A stretch of 38,165 bases of DNA from OFTM10 sp964196195 (GCA_964196195.1 CAXMSE010000005.1:1-38165); one strand, 5' to 3'. Positions 20,372 to 29,651 are shown, counted from the first letter of the stretch. Numbers and translations: made by a program. Notes: generated by a model from the letters alone, not told the origin.

Positions 20372-20489
20372 AGGGCCCTCCTGTATCAGTGGAATTGGAA
20401 GGAACAGGGGCCGGGGTCAACTGACACCATCTCGGAACAGCCCGCGGAGGATTAGTGTAGGCATCCGGGAGCCCAACGGGGGTGTTGGT

Positions 20490-21674
20490 TCACACGCTGC
20501 CCACTCCAGCCCGGAACACAGTGCCCACTCCAGCCCGGAACACGGTGCCTCGTCCCGAGAGCTGGAGGGGTCCGTCCTCGGCCGGCATCCAACCGGCCGC
20601 GCCGCGCTCGAGGGTGTGGGGCCCGGCTTCGACTGCGCCTTCAGTGCACAACAGGATCGCGGGTCCTTCAGCCACCACCGCTTCTCCGTCGACCTCGATA
20701 CGCGAGAGTGAGAACTCCGGAACCGGGGCTTCGTAAGTGGCGACACCTTCGACCAGAGAGGGCCTCTGCACCACGGGGTGGGTGGGTGTCGGGTCGACCA
20801 CCTCCAGCAGGCTGGAAACGTCGACATGCTTCGAGGTGAGGCCTCCTCTGAGCACATTGTCGGAGTTGGCCATAATCTCGATGCCGGTGCCGTGAAGGTA
20901 AGCGTGGAGCTGGCCGGCACCGAGGAAGAGAGCTTCACCGGGCTGAAGGGTGACTCTGTTCAACAAAAGGGCAGTGACCACTCCGATATCTCCGGGGTGG
21001 CGAGCTCCCAGAGCGGCTGCCATCGCCCGTTCGGGAGCGCCGAGCTCGGGGCCCCCCACTTGACAGGCGGCTACGACGGACCGAGCCAGTGCCGCGCCCT
21101 CTTCGCGACCCAACGAGAGGAGGTGGCGAAGCAGGCCGGCGAGGCCCGCCGGGGTGCTGTCGGCTTCGAGACCGGCGCTCGCCAGGAGCAAGGCGTCGGT
21201 GGGGATGGTGGCGAGGATCGCGAGGGTCTCCGCCGGCTCACGAAATCCGCACAGAGCCTCGAAAGGGGTGAGGGCACAAATCAGCTCGGGTTTGTAGGAC
21301 CTGTCCCTGAAGGAGCGGTCGGCGGCGTCGAGAGCAATGCCCTCGGAGTTTTCGCGATCGAAACCTGCCTCCGCCTGAGCAACCGATGGGTGAGCCTGCA
21401 GCGACAGGGGGGCCGCCGCGGCCAGTACCTTCAGCAGGAAGGGCAGGGACTCGAACCTCGCCGCCACCGGCTCACCCAGGGCCCCCACGGGGTGGGCGGC
21501 AACCAGCTCATCGAGGGACCGATGCCGACGCCCCACCGAGGATGGGGCCGACGGGTGGGCGCCGAGCCACAGCTCGGCCTGTGGCTCACCTGTGGCCGGC
21601 ACGCCGAGGAACTCGGGGATGGCGGTGAGCGAACCCCAGTCGTAGTCGCGGATCACGCCCTCGAGCAGCTCCAT
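20490..21674 (-). CDS. manA: Mannose-6-phosphate isomerase, class I
   Basis: A 394-residue type I phosphomannose isomerase, a zinc enzyme interconverting fructose-6-P and mannose-6-P. Metal and active-site blocks: AELWLGAHPSAPS near residue 35, LSLQAHPS (Gln and His ligands, about residue 96), KPELICAL (Glu ligand), and LGAGQLHAYLHGTGIEIMANSDNVLRGGLT (His ligand and catalytic Arg region). The extreme C-terminus reads GTVFRAGV twice, because a 24-bp tandem duplication (20500-20547) extends the protein. It starts 9 nt after the SIS gene. It feeds Man-6-P to the manB product encoded upstream in the same run. Confidence 0.96.
   Translation of the reverse strand: MELLEGVIRDYDWGSLTAIPEFLGVPATGEPQAELWLGAHPSAPSSVGRRHRSLDELVAAHPVGALGEPVAARFESLPFLLKVLAAAAPLSLQAHPSVAQAEAGFDRENSEGIALDAADRSFRDRSYKPELICALTPFEALCGFREPAETLAILATIPTDALLLASAGLEADSTPAGLAGLLRHLLSLGREEGAALARSVVAACQVGGPELGAPERAMAAALGARHPGDIGVVTALLLNRVTLQPGEALFLGAGQLHAYLHGTGIEIMANSDNVLRGGLTSKHVDVSSLLEVVDPTPTHPVVQRPSLVEGVATYEAPVPEFSLSRIEVDGEAVVAEGPAILLCTEGAVEAGPHTLERGAAGWMPAEDGPLQLSGRGTVFRAGVGTVFRAGVGSV
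20500..20547. repeat. 24-bp tandem duplication at the manA 3' end
   Basis: Two adjacent 24-nt copies (20500-20523 and 20524-20547) differ at a single base. They lie in frame and add one extra eight-residue unit to the ManA C-terminus. The near identity suggests a recent slippage event. Confidence 0.9.
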
Positions 21675-21683
21675 CGCGATCCT

Positions 21684-22625
21684 TCAGTCGGCCCGACCTG
21701 CGAGCATCGCCGCGACCACATCGGCCATGAGAACAAGATCGAGCAGCTGGGCGAGAGGCGTGTCGCCCTGCGCGGTGATGGTGTGAACCTCGTCGAAGTG
21801 CTGATCGAGAATTACCACACCACCATCGAGTCCGTCAGGCTCGTACTCGTGGCGCAACAAGATGAGCACCGCTCCCCCGGTCGTGGCCTCGGCGAGTCGG
21901 ACACCGGTGGCCACATCCATTTCGTCGACTGGCAGGCGCCGCCGGACCGATGCCACTCCACCCACTCGATCCAGCTCCTGCACCCATCGCCGGGCTGCGT
22001 GCTTCCCCATGGCCCCGGCCGCGCTCACGATCGCGATCCGACCGGGTAGGGCATCGACCAGGCGCCCGATCGATTCCTCGCCCACAACCTCCTGGAGCCG
22101 CGTCTCGAGTTGGGCGGCGGTGCTCGAGATCGTCTGGCTCATACCGGTGACGAACCCAAGCCGTTCGAGCAGGACCAGCGCAGGCACGATCGTGACGCCG
22201 AGGGCCGCAGCCGGGCCGGAGTCGGTGTCGATACGTACGACTGCCACCCCCCACTCGGCGCAGAGCTCACCCAGCTCACCACCCGACGTGAGAGCGATCA
22301 TCCGGGCACCGGCGGCTCGCGCCTGACGGGAAGCCGTGATCGTGGCTTGGGTGTTTCCCGATCTGGAAATCGGGATTGCAAGGGTGGTCTCGGAGACCCA
22401 GGACGGACAACGGCCGCCGGTGGCGATGATCGGCACGTTTCCCCGGAGCTCGGAGATGGCCTCGATCACATCACTCGCGACGCGCCCTCCACCCACGCCG
22501 AAAATCACCACCTGGGTGACGCCGCTCACTTCGGGGAGCCCCTCCACATCGGAGGCCAACACCGCGATGTCGCGCACCTGGTCGGGCAGGTAGCGAACGG
22601 CGTCGAGGAGTTCGTCGGTGGACAC
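21684..22625 (-). CDS. SIS-domain phosphosugar isomerase-like protein (PGI/PMI type)
   Basis: A 313-residue protein with two SIS (sugar isomerase) lobes, related to archaeal bifunctional phosphoglucose/phosphomannose isomerases and to the mycobacterial 'TobH' protein found between manB and manA. Phosphate-binding features include VVIFGVGGGRVASDVIEAI (about 37-55) and AIPISRSGNTQATITASRQA (about 83-102). The second lobe begins IAIVSAAGAMGKHAARRW. The catalytic Glu/His set of true isomerases cannot be confirmed by eye, so enzymatic activity is uncertain. The GTG at 22625 follows the Trm112 stop by one base, which fixes the start; the open extension upstream overlaps that gene. Probably acts in hexose-phosphate balance. 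Confidence 0.85.
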   Translation of the reverse strand: MSTDELLDAVRYLPDQVRDIAVLASDVEGLPEVSGVTQVVIFGVGGGRVASDVIEAISELRGNVPIIATGGRCPSWVSETTLAIPISRSGNTQATITASRQARAAGARMIALTSGGELGELCAEWGVAVVRIDTDSGPAAALGVTIVPALVLLERLGFVTGMSQTISSTAAQLETRLQEVVGEESIGRLVDALPGRIAIVSAAGAMGKHAARRWVQELDRVGGVASVRRRLPVDEMDVATGVRLAEATTGGAVLILLRHEYEPDGLDGGVVILDQHFDEVHTITAQGDTPLAQLLDLVLMADVVAAMLAGRAD

Positions 22626-22626
22626 G

Positions 22627-22863
22627 TCAGGCCTCGAAGGTCGGTGAGATCCCGTCGCTCTCCGCCTTCGCAACGAGCCGCGCATGCTCGGTGTCGTCGA
22701 CCTCTTCGGCCTCGTCCGGGAGCATCACAGGAATGCCGTCGTGGATTCGGTAGCGCCGCTGGAGACGAGGATTGTAGAGGGCCTCCTCATCGGCGAAGTA
22801 GAGCAGGGCCCCCTTGTCGACGGGACAAGCGAGGATCTCGAGAAGGCGAGCGTCGAGGGTCAT
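22627..22863 (-). CDS. Trm112-like (UPF0434) zinc-binding-fold protein
   Basis: A 78-residue protein of the Trm112p-like family: LLEILACPVDKGALLYFADEEALYNPRLQRRYRIHDGIPVMLPDEA is the whole-domain signature. Only one cysteine remains in the first knuckle (ACPVDKG), so zinc binding is unlikely, as in many bacterial UPF0434 members. Trm112 proteins stabilise partner methyltransferases in eukaryotes; the bacterial role is unsettled. The ATG at 22863 with GAGAGAGG just upstream is preferred to a TTG 15 nt earlier. It lies between manB and the SIS gene, an arrangement shared by Actinobacteria. Confidence 0.9.
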   Translation of the reverse strand: MTLDARLLEILACPVDKGALLYFADEEALYNPRLQRRYRIHDGIPVMLPDEAEEVDDTEHARLVAKAESDGISPTFEA

Positions 22864-22923
22864 GGGGCCTCTCTCCAAACTGGGGAACCCAATAAGTAAA
22901 CCGCGTGGGCGGCGCGATACGGG

Positions 22924-24267
22924 TCAAGCTCCGAAGTGCGACCGCACCTCGGCCACCCGGGCCTCGACTTCCTCGGGGCTGGCCGCCTCGAGATTGAGCC
23001 TTAACAAGGGCTCGGTGTTGCTCGCTCGCAGGTTGAACCACCAGCCGCCGAAGTCGACGGTGAGGCCGTCGAGGCGATCCTGATCAGCGCCGCCGAAAGC
23101 CGCGGCGACCGTCTCGATCACAGCCGACGCGTCGTCGACTGTGGTGTTGATCTCACCAGACGCCGCATAACGATCGAGGTTGGACACGAGGTCGGCGAGA
23201 CCGGCCGGGTGGCGACCGAGCGCCTCCAGCACGACCAGCGCCGCTATGAGCCCGCTGTCGGCCCGATAGTTCTCTCGGAAGTAGTAGTGGCCGGAGTGCT
23301 CCCCGCCGAACACTGCGCCCGTCTCGGCCATCACCTGCTTGATGAACGAATGGCCCACCCGCGTGCGCACGGCCGTGCCACCACATTCGGCAATCACCTC
23401 GGGCACGGCCTTGGAGCAGATCAGGTTGTGGATGACGGTGGCGCCGGGCTCGTTCTTCAGAATCGATCTGGCCACCAGCGCCGTGGTGAGCGAACCCGAG
23501 ACCGGGCGTGCGGTCTCGTCGACGAGGAACACCCGGTCGGCGTCGCCGTCGAAGGCCAAGCCGATATCAGCGCCGCCCGCCAGGACCCGCTCCATCAAGT
23601 CCTTCTGGTTCTCGGGTTGGATCGGGTCGGCCGGATGGTTGGGAAAGGTCCCGTCGAGCTCGGGAAAGAGGTGATCAAGCTGGAACGGAAGACCATCGAA
23701 CACAGCCGGCACGACCAGCCCACCCATACCGTTGGCGGTGTCGACCACCACCTTGAGCGGTTCGAGGGCCTCGAGATCGACGAACGATCGAACATGGTGC
23801 ACGTACCCCTCGAGGATGTCGCGACTGCTGCGAGTGCCGCTCGACCCGGTGGGGTCGGGTCCCGAGATGGCCATGCGCTTGATCTCTTCGAGGCCGGTGC
23901 CGGAACCGATCGGCGCAGCGTGCGCCATGCACATCTTGATGCCGTTGTAGCCCGCAGGGTTGTGCGACGCGGTGAACACCGCGCCGGGAACACCGATGCT
24001 GCCCGACGCGTAGTACATCATGTCGGTGGCGCAGAGCCCGACGTCGATCACATCGACGCCATGTTGAAGTGCTCCGTCACCAAACGCGGCAACGAACTCC
24101 TCACCCTCGGGACGCATGTCGCGGCCCACCACGATGGCTGACTCGCCCTTGGCCGCGACGAAGCGGGCGAAGGCGCCGCCGATGGCCCGGGCCCCGTCGG
24201 CGTCGAACTGGTCGGGAACCGTACCCCTGACGTCGTAGGCCTTGAATATCGCGTCGAAATCAGTCAC
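22924..24267 (-). CDS. manB: Phosphomannomutase/phosphoglucomutase
   Basis: A 447-residue alpha-D-phosphohexomutase. The N-terminal FKAYDVRGTVPDQFD is the family start. The catalytic phosphoserine is S101 in TASHNPAGYNG. The Mg2+ loop is AFDGDADRVFLVD (about 240). The sugar-binding loop is FGGEHSGHYYFRENY, and the phosphate-binding domain 4 ends LRASNTEPLLRLNLEA. It interconverts Man-6-P and Man-1-P (and often glucose phosphates), supplying GDP-mannose synthesis; the guanylyltransferase is not in the window. The GTG start lies 9 nt after the GT2 gene stop. It belongs to the same run as manA and the SIS gene. Confidence 0.95.
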   Translation of the reverse strand: MTDFDAIFKAYDVRGTVPDQFDADGARAIGGAFARFVAAKGESAIVVGRDMRPEGEEFVAAFGDGALQHGVDVIDVGLCATDMMYYASGSIGVPGAVFTASHNPAGYNGIKMCMAHAAPIGSGTGLEEIKRMAISGPDPTGSSGTRSSRDILEGYVHHVRSFVDLEALEPLKVVVDTANGMGGLVVPAVFDGLPFQLDHLFPELDGTFPNHPADPIQPENQKDLMERVLAGGADIGLAFDGDADRVFLVDETARPVSGSLTTALVARSILKNEPGATVIHNLICSKAVPEVIAECGGTAVRTRVGHSFIKQVMAETGAVFGGEHSGHYYFRENYRADSGLIAALVVLEALGRHPAGLADLVSNLDRYAASGEINTTVDDASAVIETVAAAFGGADQDRLDGLTVDFGGWWFNLRASNTEPLLRLNLEAASPEEVEARVAEVRSHFGA

Positions 24268-24276
24268 GTCGACAAG

Positions 24277-25509
24277 CTACTTTCCGCCGGGGGTCGGCTC
24301 AGCGGACCGACCACTGGGCCGCTGTGAGGCTGATGGTAGGACATCGGCCCCCATTATTGGATAACGACCACGGTGTGCGGCCCGGCGGATCCTCATGATG
24401 TCGAGCAGCACCCGTACCCCGTCGGTCAACGCGCGGACCGTGGACGTGTCGCTGTTGACCACCTCCACCGGAAGTTCGAGCATGGTGAAGCCGTAGCGCT
24501 CGACCAGATGGAGGACCTCGATGTCGAACGCGAACCCGTCGATGGTGCCGGCTCCAAGCACGAGGTGAGCTGTATCGGAGCGAAACGCCTTACACCCACA
24601 CTGGGTGTCGCGGTAGTTGCCGAGCAGCATGAGGTTGGTGGCCATGTTGATGACGCGGCTGCCGAAGGACCGCAGGGCCGACGTGCCCGTGAGGGTCTTC
24701 GTATCGCCATGGTGGCGATTGCCGATCACGACGTCGTAACCCGATTCGACCGCTTCGACGAAGGCGACCAGCTGGGAAGGGGCGTAGGCCAGGTCGGCGT
24801 CGGTAAAGGCCACCACCCTCCCGGTGGACGCCTCCACTCCTGCTCGCACCGCAGCGCCCTTGCCACGATTTTCGGGTTGGGAGACGACGAGGTCGGCCCC
24901 GGCCGCAGCGGCGGCCGCCGCGGTGTCGTCGCTGGATCCGTCGTCGACCACGACAATCTCGAGATCACCCTGCTCGTCGTAGGCCGCCAACTGCAGACGC
25001 GTGGTGGTGATCGTGTCGGCGATGCGTGCCTCTTCCTGGAAGGCCGGGATGATTATGGAGAGGCGACCCTTGCCGGGTGCCGGCGGGCGAGCTACCGGGC
25101 TGCCCTGCTCCCGGCGGACAGCTCGAAACAGCACCGAACGGTGAAGGCCGGCACGGATCACGGCTGCGGCAGCCACCGCTACCAGCTTCGCTCCCAGCAC
25201 ACTCAACGAGCCGAGTGACACGAACACCACGACGTCGACGATGCCGGCCAGGAAAGCGGCGGTGAAGAACACAGGCGGCTGGCGTATCCACCGGTCGAGA
25301 TTGTCGCCTCGAAGGGTGACCTCACCGTGGAGACGCAGGGCCACCACGGCGGCCAAGACCAAGGCGACAAGATCGGCGGGCAGCCGAGCGAGCCCTGCGG
25401 ACTCGAGCCCGACGGCGATTCCGACATCGACGATGGTGGCGATGAGCCCGACCACGGCGAACCGACCGGGATCGGGTCGGTTCGGAGCACTCCCGGCGAT
25501 GATCCTCAC
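24277..25509 (-). CDS. GtrA-like membrane domain fused to GT2 polyprenyl-phosphate sugar synthase
   Basis: A 410-residue fusion. Residues about 15-135 form four hydrophobic helices of GtrA/DPMS type. Residues about 149-375 are a GT2 domain of the dolichyl-phosphate mannose/glucose synthase group: LSIIIPAFQEEARI, IVVVDDGSSDDT, NRGKGAAVRAGV, the DxD motif FTDADLAYAP, and DTQCGCKAFR. It probably transfers a hexose from a nucleotide sugar to polyprenyl phosphate on the inner leaflet. The domain order (membrane part first) is the reverse of many bacterial DPM synthases, where GtrA follows. It starts 2 nt after the 990-residue membrane protein and leads into manB, so donor supply, lipid-sugar synthesis and likely transfer are encoded together. 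Confidence 0.92.
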   Translation of the reverse strand: MRIIAGSAPNRPDPGRFAVVGLIATIVDVGIAVGLESAGLARLPADLVALVLAAVVALRLHGEVTLRGDNLDRWIRQPPVFFTAAFLAGIVDVVVFVSLGSLSVLGAKLVAVAAAAVIRAGLHRSVLFRAVRREQGSPVARPPAPGKGRLSIIIPAFQEEARIADTITTTRLQLAAYDEQGDLEIVVVDDGSSDDTAAAAAAAGADLVVSQPENRGKGAAVRAGVEASTGRVVAFTDADLAYAPSQLVAFVEAVESGYDVVIGNRHHGDTKTLTGTSALRSFGSRVINMATNLMLLGNYRDTQCGCKAFRSDTAHLVLGAGTIDGFAFDIEVLHLVERYGFTMLELPVEVVNSDTSTVRALTDGVRVLLDIMRIRRAAHRGRYPIMGADVLPSASQRPSGRSAEPTPGGK

Positions 25510-25511
25510 GA

Positions 25512-28484
25512 TCAGTCCAGCACCGACTCGCCAGGCCCGATGAGGTCGACCGCTCGTTCCCTCACGAGGCGAGCAGGGTCGATCACGAAATAGTCGCAGC
25601 GCACCGCCCCCACGAGCCGCGGTATCACCAGAAACACCATCGCGATGACCCCGATACCCGCCGGCAGCCAGGTGGCCAACGCGGTGAAGGGCTCGTCGGC
25701 GCTCGGACTGAAGATCATGTAGCTAACGATCGACAACACGATGGCCAGGCTGGAGGCGATAAACCCCCTCAGACCGACCCTCACCGATTCCGCCACTCTC
25801 ATGCCGAGGCTGTCGAAGTCGTCGTCGGTGAACGACCCGTCGGCGAGGCCATCGAAGACCATGTCGCGATTCGGGAAGGAGTCGCCGCCGCCGGCAAGAT
25901 CCCAGGCAATCCCCTGCCGGCTAGTCCACGGCCGGACCCTCGCCACGACAGCCAGCCCGACCAGGCCGGCCAGGGTGAGGAGCATCCCGACAATCTCAAC
26001 CGACGAGCGGCCATAAGAGAGTTCGACCTCGGCCTCGGTGGGGATCACCACCATCAGGTTGGGGGCGACGCGATAGGGCCCATCGGCACCGGAGACATTC
26101 CAGTTGGGGAAGTAGCTGGTGCGAACGAGCACCGGACTTCCCGGCTCGTCGACGGTGAAGGAGATCGAGTCGGTGCCGGCTCGCACATCTGACACCACGA
26201 CGGGATCGACCGACTCACGATCGAGTACATCAGGCAGTGCGGCAGCGATCTCGCGCATCTCCGCCACCCGCCCCGCATCGGAGGCGGTGACCTCGGCGAG
26301 CGCGGGTGAGGCCTGCCGGAGTTCGGCAAGAGACATGCGCGGCCACGACTCGGGCCCGTCGGCCGCCACAAGCGGCGCATCGTCGGCCTCCCACCAGGCA
26401 ACAGTGGGCACAAGCCAGTCCTCGCCCCCGGCACCTGCGCCGCCGAGCACGACCGGCAAATGATCAAGGGGCACGACGAGATCGGCATCGCTCACCAAGA
26501 AGATCACCCAGGGACCTGAGGTGGCGATTTCGGTCAGCGAGGGTTCGCCCCGCCCCTGGCGCACAGCCTCCTCGGAGAATGCCATGTAGTACCGCACGCC
26601 GAGGTCACGGAGGTGGTCGGCACCCCTGGCGGCATCGAGGGACGAGTAGGGAAGGTCGCGTTGGGCGCGTGACGGCGCAGCCGAGAGCTCGGACTGGAGC
26701 AGGAAGTGGTAGGGGGTGGTAGCCGACGCCTCGAAGTAGAGGCCTTCCATCGAACCGATACAGCCGCCGGTCCAATGTGGCAGCAACATCGGCGCCATGG
26801 GCGTGCCGTAGGAACCGAGCCGAGCCGACTCGTACTCCCACAGGGCCCGCCCGCACCCAAATTCGGAGCCCACCTGGTCCATCGTGGCGACCATCAGGGA
26901 GTACTCACCGTAGGCGCCGGTTCCTTCGTACCCTCTGAAATTGTGGCTCACCCAGCTGGGTCCGAGGTTGAGTGCGGTGGTGGTGAACAGCCCACCGAGC
27001 CAGGAGTACTCACCCTCGTCGTTGATATCGCCGCCCGGCAGTGACCTCAGCGGCAGGCCAAGAGAGACGAAGAGCACCACGGTGGCGAGCAGGGCGGGCG
27101 CGGCCGCGATCCATGGCCGCTCCGGCTTCACACCGCGGAGCACACTTCGCGCCGAACGGCCGGCGAGAGCGAGGATCTGCCCGATCTCCGATACTGCGAT
27201 GCCCGCCATCAGGTAGATCGACAGGTAATAGAACGGGAGAATACGGACGTTCCATAGCCGGCTCTCCGGGAGGAGCAAGAACGCTGCGGCGAACCCCATC
27301 GCCACCAGCGACAGTGCCACCCCCAGGCGCACCCGCCGGATACCGCACAGCAAGGCACCCACGATGGCGAGCACGACGAATATCTGCAGTGGCGGGTCGT
27401 TGGCGAGAAAGTCCTGATCACCGAAACTTCCCGACCGGTTCCAGAGAGCGGCGACGTAACGGCGCTCCTTACCCCATCCCATGTCGTTGAGCAGGGCACG
27501 GTTCCAGACGAAAGGCACCACCCAGAACGCGGAGACGAGGAAAGCCAGAGGCCCGACGAGGAGGGCCCAGAAGAACTGGCGAACTCCAGGACGCACGAGC
27601 AGCAAGGCGACGGTGACAACGATGGCGAAGAACGCGGCAAAGAGGTGGGTGAGGCCCGCAAGCGCCAACAAGGCGGCGGCGAGCCCCCGGTGGCGTCCCG
27701 TTTCGATCCCCTTGGCTGCCACTCCGATGTACACCACCGCGAAGGCCAGGCCGAGGGAGTAGGCGAACTCCCCCGCCATGGTGGACATCAGGTTTCCGCC
27801 GTAGATGTTGTAGGAGCGGTCGAAGAGGAAGGGCAGCGTCATCACCGCCATGAGCGCCGGACCGGGGAAAGCCAAGCCTCCCAGCTTGCCCGCCGACCAG
27901 GCCGCCACCGGCAGGGCTACCAGCCCCGCAACCACCACCAACTTCATGGCCGCGCCATAGTTGATCGGGACGACGAGCAGCCATAGGGCACCGGCCACCG
28001 AGTAGATGGCAACCGTGCGGGACCTCGAGTCCGCGTATCGAGAGCGGAGCCAGAGGGCAACGGCAGCTATCGCTCCCGATGCGAGCACGGTGAGGGGACC
28101 CGCGAGGCCGACGTTGAGAACGACGATCAGCAGGGACGGGATGATCATGTAGAAGGTGAAGGCCGGGAATCCCGCGTACCAGTCGGGCGACCATCCCGTT
28201 AGTCGGAAGTCGGGCAACAAGACGTCGCGGAGATACGCGGGCGACCACACATGGGCGCCCATATCGCCACCGGTGGGTGTGGTGTTGTCGAACCACAGCC
28301 CGGGTCGCAGGTTCCACACGACGAAGGCCGTGGCGAAAACCACCATCGCGATGGTTATTCCGGTCTGGGTGGATACGCGCGGGAATCGACCCAACGGTGA
28401 GGGCCGATGGGACTCCGTGGTGTCCTGATCCAACTCGTCGGTAGTCGACACCGTCTCGATCTCTTCAGTCATGCTGTCGACCAT
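25512..28484 (-). CDS. Large polytopic membrane protein, 6-pyruvoyl-tetrahydropterin-synthase-related/GT-C-like
   Basis: A 990-residue integral membrane protein. One helix follows a 35-residue cytosolic tail. The first outer loop then carries TPTGGDMGAHVWSPAYLRD, the acidic-loop signature of the PF10131-type 'PTPS-related' membrane family, followed by LTGWSPDWYAGFPAFTFYM. About ten helices reach to residue 490. A large extracytoplasmic domain (about 500-830) and two or three C-terminal helices follow. The topology and first-loop Asp resemble GT-C glycosyltransferases that use polyprenyl-linked sugars. Because the next gene makes such a donor, a glycosyl-transfer role is inferred, not shown. 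It is unrelated to the pterin enzyme itself. The ATG at 28484 is used; one at 28472 is possible. Confidence 0.85.
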   Translation of the reverse strand: MVDSMTEEIETVSTTDELDQDTTESHRPSPLGRFPRVSTQTGITIAMVVFATAFVVWNLRPGLWFDNTTPTGGDMGAHVWSPAYLRDVLLPDFRLTGWSPDWYAGFPAFTFYMIIPSLLIVVLNVGLAGPLTVLASGAIAAVALWLRSRYADSRSRTVAIYSVAGALWLLVVPINYGAAMKLVVVAGLVALPVAAWSAGKLGGLAFPGPALMAVMTLPFLFDRSYNIYGGNLMSTMAGEFAYSLGLAFAVVYIGVAAKGIETGRHRGLAAALLALAGLTHLFAAFFAIVVTVALLLVRPGVRQFFWALLVGPLAFLVSAFWVVPFVWNRALLNDMGWGKERRYVAALWNRSGSFGDQDFLANDPPLQIFVVLAIVGALLCGIRRVRLGVALSLVAMGFAAAFLLLPESRLWNVRILPFYYLSIYLMAGIAVSEIGQILALAGRSARSVLRGVKPERPWIAAAPALLATVVLFVSLGLPLRSLPGGDINDEGEYSWLGGLFTTTALNLGPSWVSHNFRGYEGTGAYGEYSLMVATMDQVGSEFGCGRALWEYESARLGSYGTPMAPMLLPHWTGGCIGSMEGLYFEASATTPYHFLLQSELSAAPSRAQRDLPYSSLDAARGADHLRDLGVRYYMAFSEEAVRQGRGEPSLTEIATSGPWVIFLVSDADLVVPLDHLPVVLGGAGAGGEDWLVPTVAWWEADDAPLVAADGPESWPRMSLAELRQASPALAEVTASDAGRVAEMREIAAALPDVLDRESVDPVVVSDVRAGTDSISFTVDEPGSPVLVRTSYFPNWNVSGADGPYRVAPNLMVVIPTEAEVELSYGRSSVEIVGMLLTLAGLVGLAVVARVRPWTSRQGIAWDLAGGGDSFPNRDMVFDGLADGSFTDDDFDSLGMRVAESVRVGLRGFIASSLAIVLSIVSYMIFSPSADEPFTALATWLPAGIGVIAMVFLVIPRLVGAVRCDYFVIDPARLVRERAVDLIGPGESVLD

Positions 28485-28519
28485 GGTGCCATCTGGCGGA
28501 GCCGTGTCCGCGGCGCCTC

Positions 28520-28720
28520 TCAGGGCCGGTACCGAACGCGGCGCGTCTCAGGCCGACCGAGCTCGTCGATCACACCGGCAAGATTCGTGAACCGGCCGTC
28601 TCGCTTCCACCATCGCTGATCACAACGGCTGCAAGAGCACATGGTCCGTTCGCCGGCTCCGACATTGATCTTGATGGAAACCAAGGGCGACCCACACGCT
28701 GGGCAGGCTGCATCCGACAT
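28520..28720 (-). CDS. Small zinc-ribbon protein
   Basis: A 66-residue protein with cysteines arranged C6-x2-C9 (ACPACGSPL) and C28-x-C30-x2-C33 (MCSCSRCDQRWW), a compact zinc ribbon, followed by a basic, tryptophan-containing tail (RWWKRDGRFTNLAGVID). A GGAG site stands 8 nt before the ATG. It lies 35 nt ahead of the 990-residue membrane protein gene on the same strand, so it is probably co-transcribed. Unnamed proteins of this shape are frequent in Acidimicrobiia-like genomes; a role as adaptor or nucleic-acid-binding factor is possible but unsupported. Confidence 0.82.
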   Translation of the reverse strand: MSDAACPACGSPLVSIKINVGAGERTMCSCSRCDQRWWKRDGRFTNLAGVIDELGRPETRRVRYRP

Positions 28721-28850
28721 CTGCTTACTCCCACTCGACCGACGCTCCTCCTTCGGTTCTGGAGGGCCGGATTTAAGTCGATCGGGGGCAAAAGTTCGCT
28801 CTCCGTAGTGATTTCAAACACTCTCGGAGGTCGTATTCAGTCCGGAGCGC

Positions 28851-29651
28851 TCAGTAGATATCGAATAGCAGGGCAACAACGGTGGTGAGATTGAAGCCCA
28901 CATGAATCCAGATCGCAGTGCCCAGACGCCCGGTGCGCATACTTGCCATCGCCGCCACCGCACCGAACAGCATGAGGCCGGGAAACTGGAGAAGCTGGAA
29001 ATGAGAAGCGGCGAACAGGGCCGACGAGGCAAGCGTGGCTACGAGCACACCTGACCTGCCCTGGTGAGCGGTCATGTCGATGAGGCCGCGATGCAGCACA
29101 CCGCGGTAGAGGATCTCCTCCACGACGGGCGCTCCCACCACGGTGAGCACCACCAGAGCCAGCACGTCGAAAGGCGTGTCGGCGGCGGCAACCAGGCTGC
29201 GGGCGACATCGTCGACATCCTGGTCGCCAAAGATCCAGAAGATCGGTTCGTAGAGCACGGGAATCAGGGCCATCTGCACCAGCACCCCGATGGCGATGCC
29301 CAGCGGAGCATCGACGAGCTCCATCCGCCAGCCCAGATCACGACGCCAGTCGAGCCCTCGCCGACGCGCCCACAAGGGACCGCCCACCAGGCAGAGCCAC
29401 AAGGGCACGTTGAGCAGGACCGCTATTCCCAGAGGCATCCGGTGATCGTTGAGCTCAGCCCTCGCCGCCACCTGCATGGCGGTTCGTCCGAGCTCGGATC
29501 CGATCGACGCCGGCACATCGAGATCCCAGCCGCCCGCGGCTATCACCGAGGCGCCCACGATCGATGCCACCACGATGCCGCCGGCCAACGAAACCACGGC
29601 AAGTACCACCCTCCACGTGGGGACCGGTGCTGGTAGCAGAGCCTCTTGCAC
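28851..29651 (-). CDS. CPBP-family intramembrane metalloprotease
   Basis: A 266-residue membrane protein of the CPBP/Abi (CAAX protease and bacteriocin-processing) family, with about seven hydrophobic helices. Motif 1 is VVEEILYRGVLHRGL (EExxxR), motif 2 is ASHFQL, and motif 3 is HVGFNLT; together they give the glutamate and histidine residues of the intramembrane active site. Relatives cleave prenylated or membrane-bound substrates or mediate bacteriocin immunity; the target here is unknown. The GTG at 29651 shares one base with the DUF3499 stop (TAGTG), so the gene is coupled to it. The frame is open further upstream but overlaps DUF3499 as low-complexity Arg/Pro sequence and was not used. 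Confidence 0.92.
   Translation of the reverse strand: MQEALLPAPVPTWRVVLAVVSLAGGIVVASIVGASVIAAGGWDLDVPASIGSELGRTAMQVAARAELNDHRMPLGIAVLLNVPLWLCLVGGPLWARRRGLDWRRDLGWRMELVDAPLGIAIGVLVQMALIPVLYEPIFWIFGDQDVDDVARSLVAAADTPFDVLALVVLTVVGAPVVEEILYRGVLHRGLIDMTAHQGRSGVLVATLASSALFAASHFQLLQFPGLMLFGAVAAMASMRTGRLGTAIWIHVGFNLTTVVALLFDIY

Noticed and set aside
20372..20489. SAH riboswitch upstream of ahcY
   Set aside because: The conserved riboswitch core and paired elements could not be found in the 118-nt leader; a covariance-model search would settle it.
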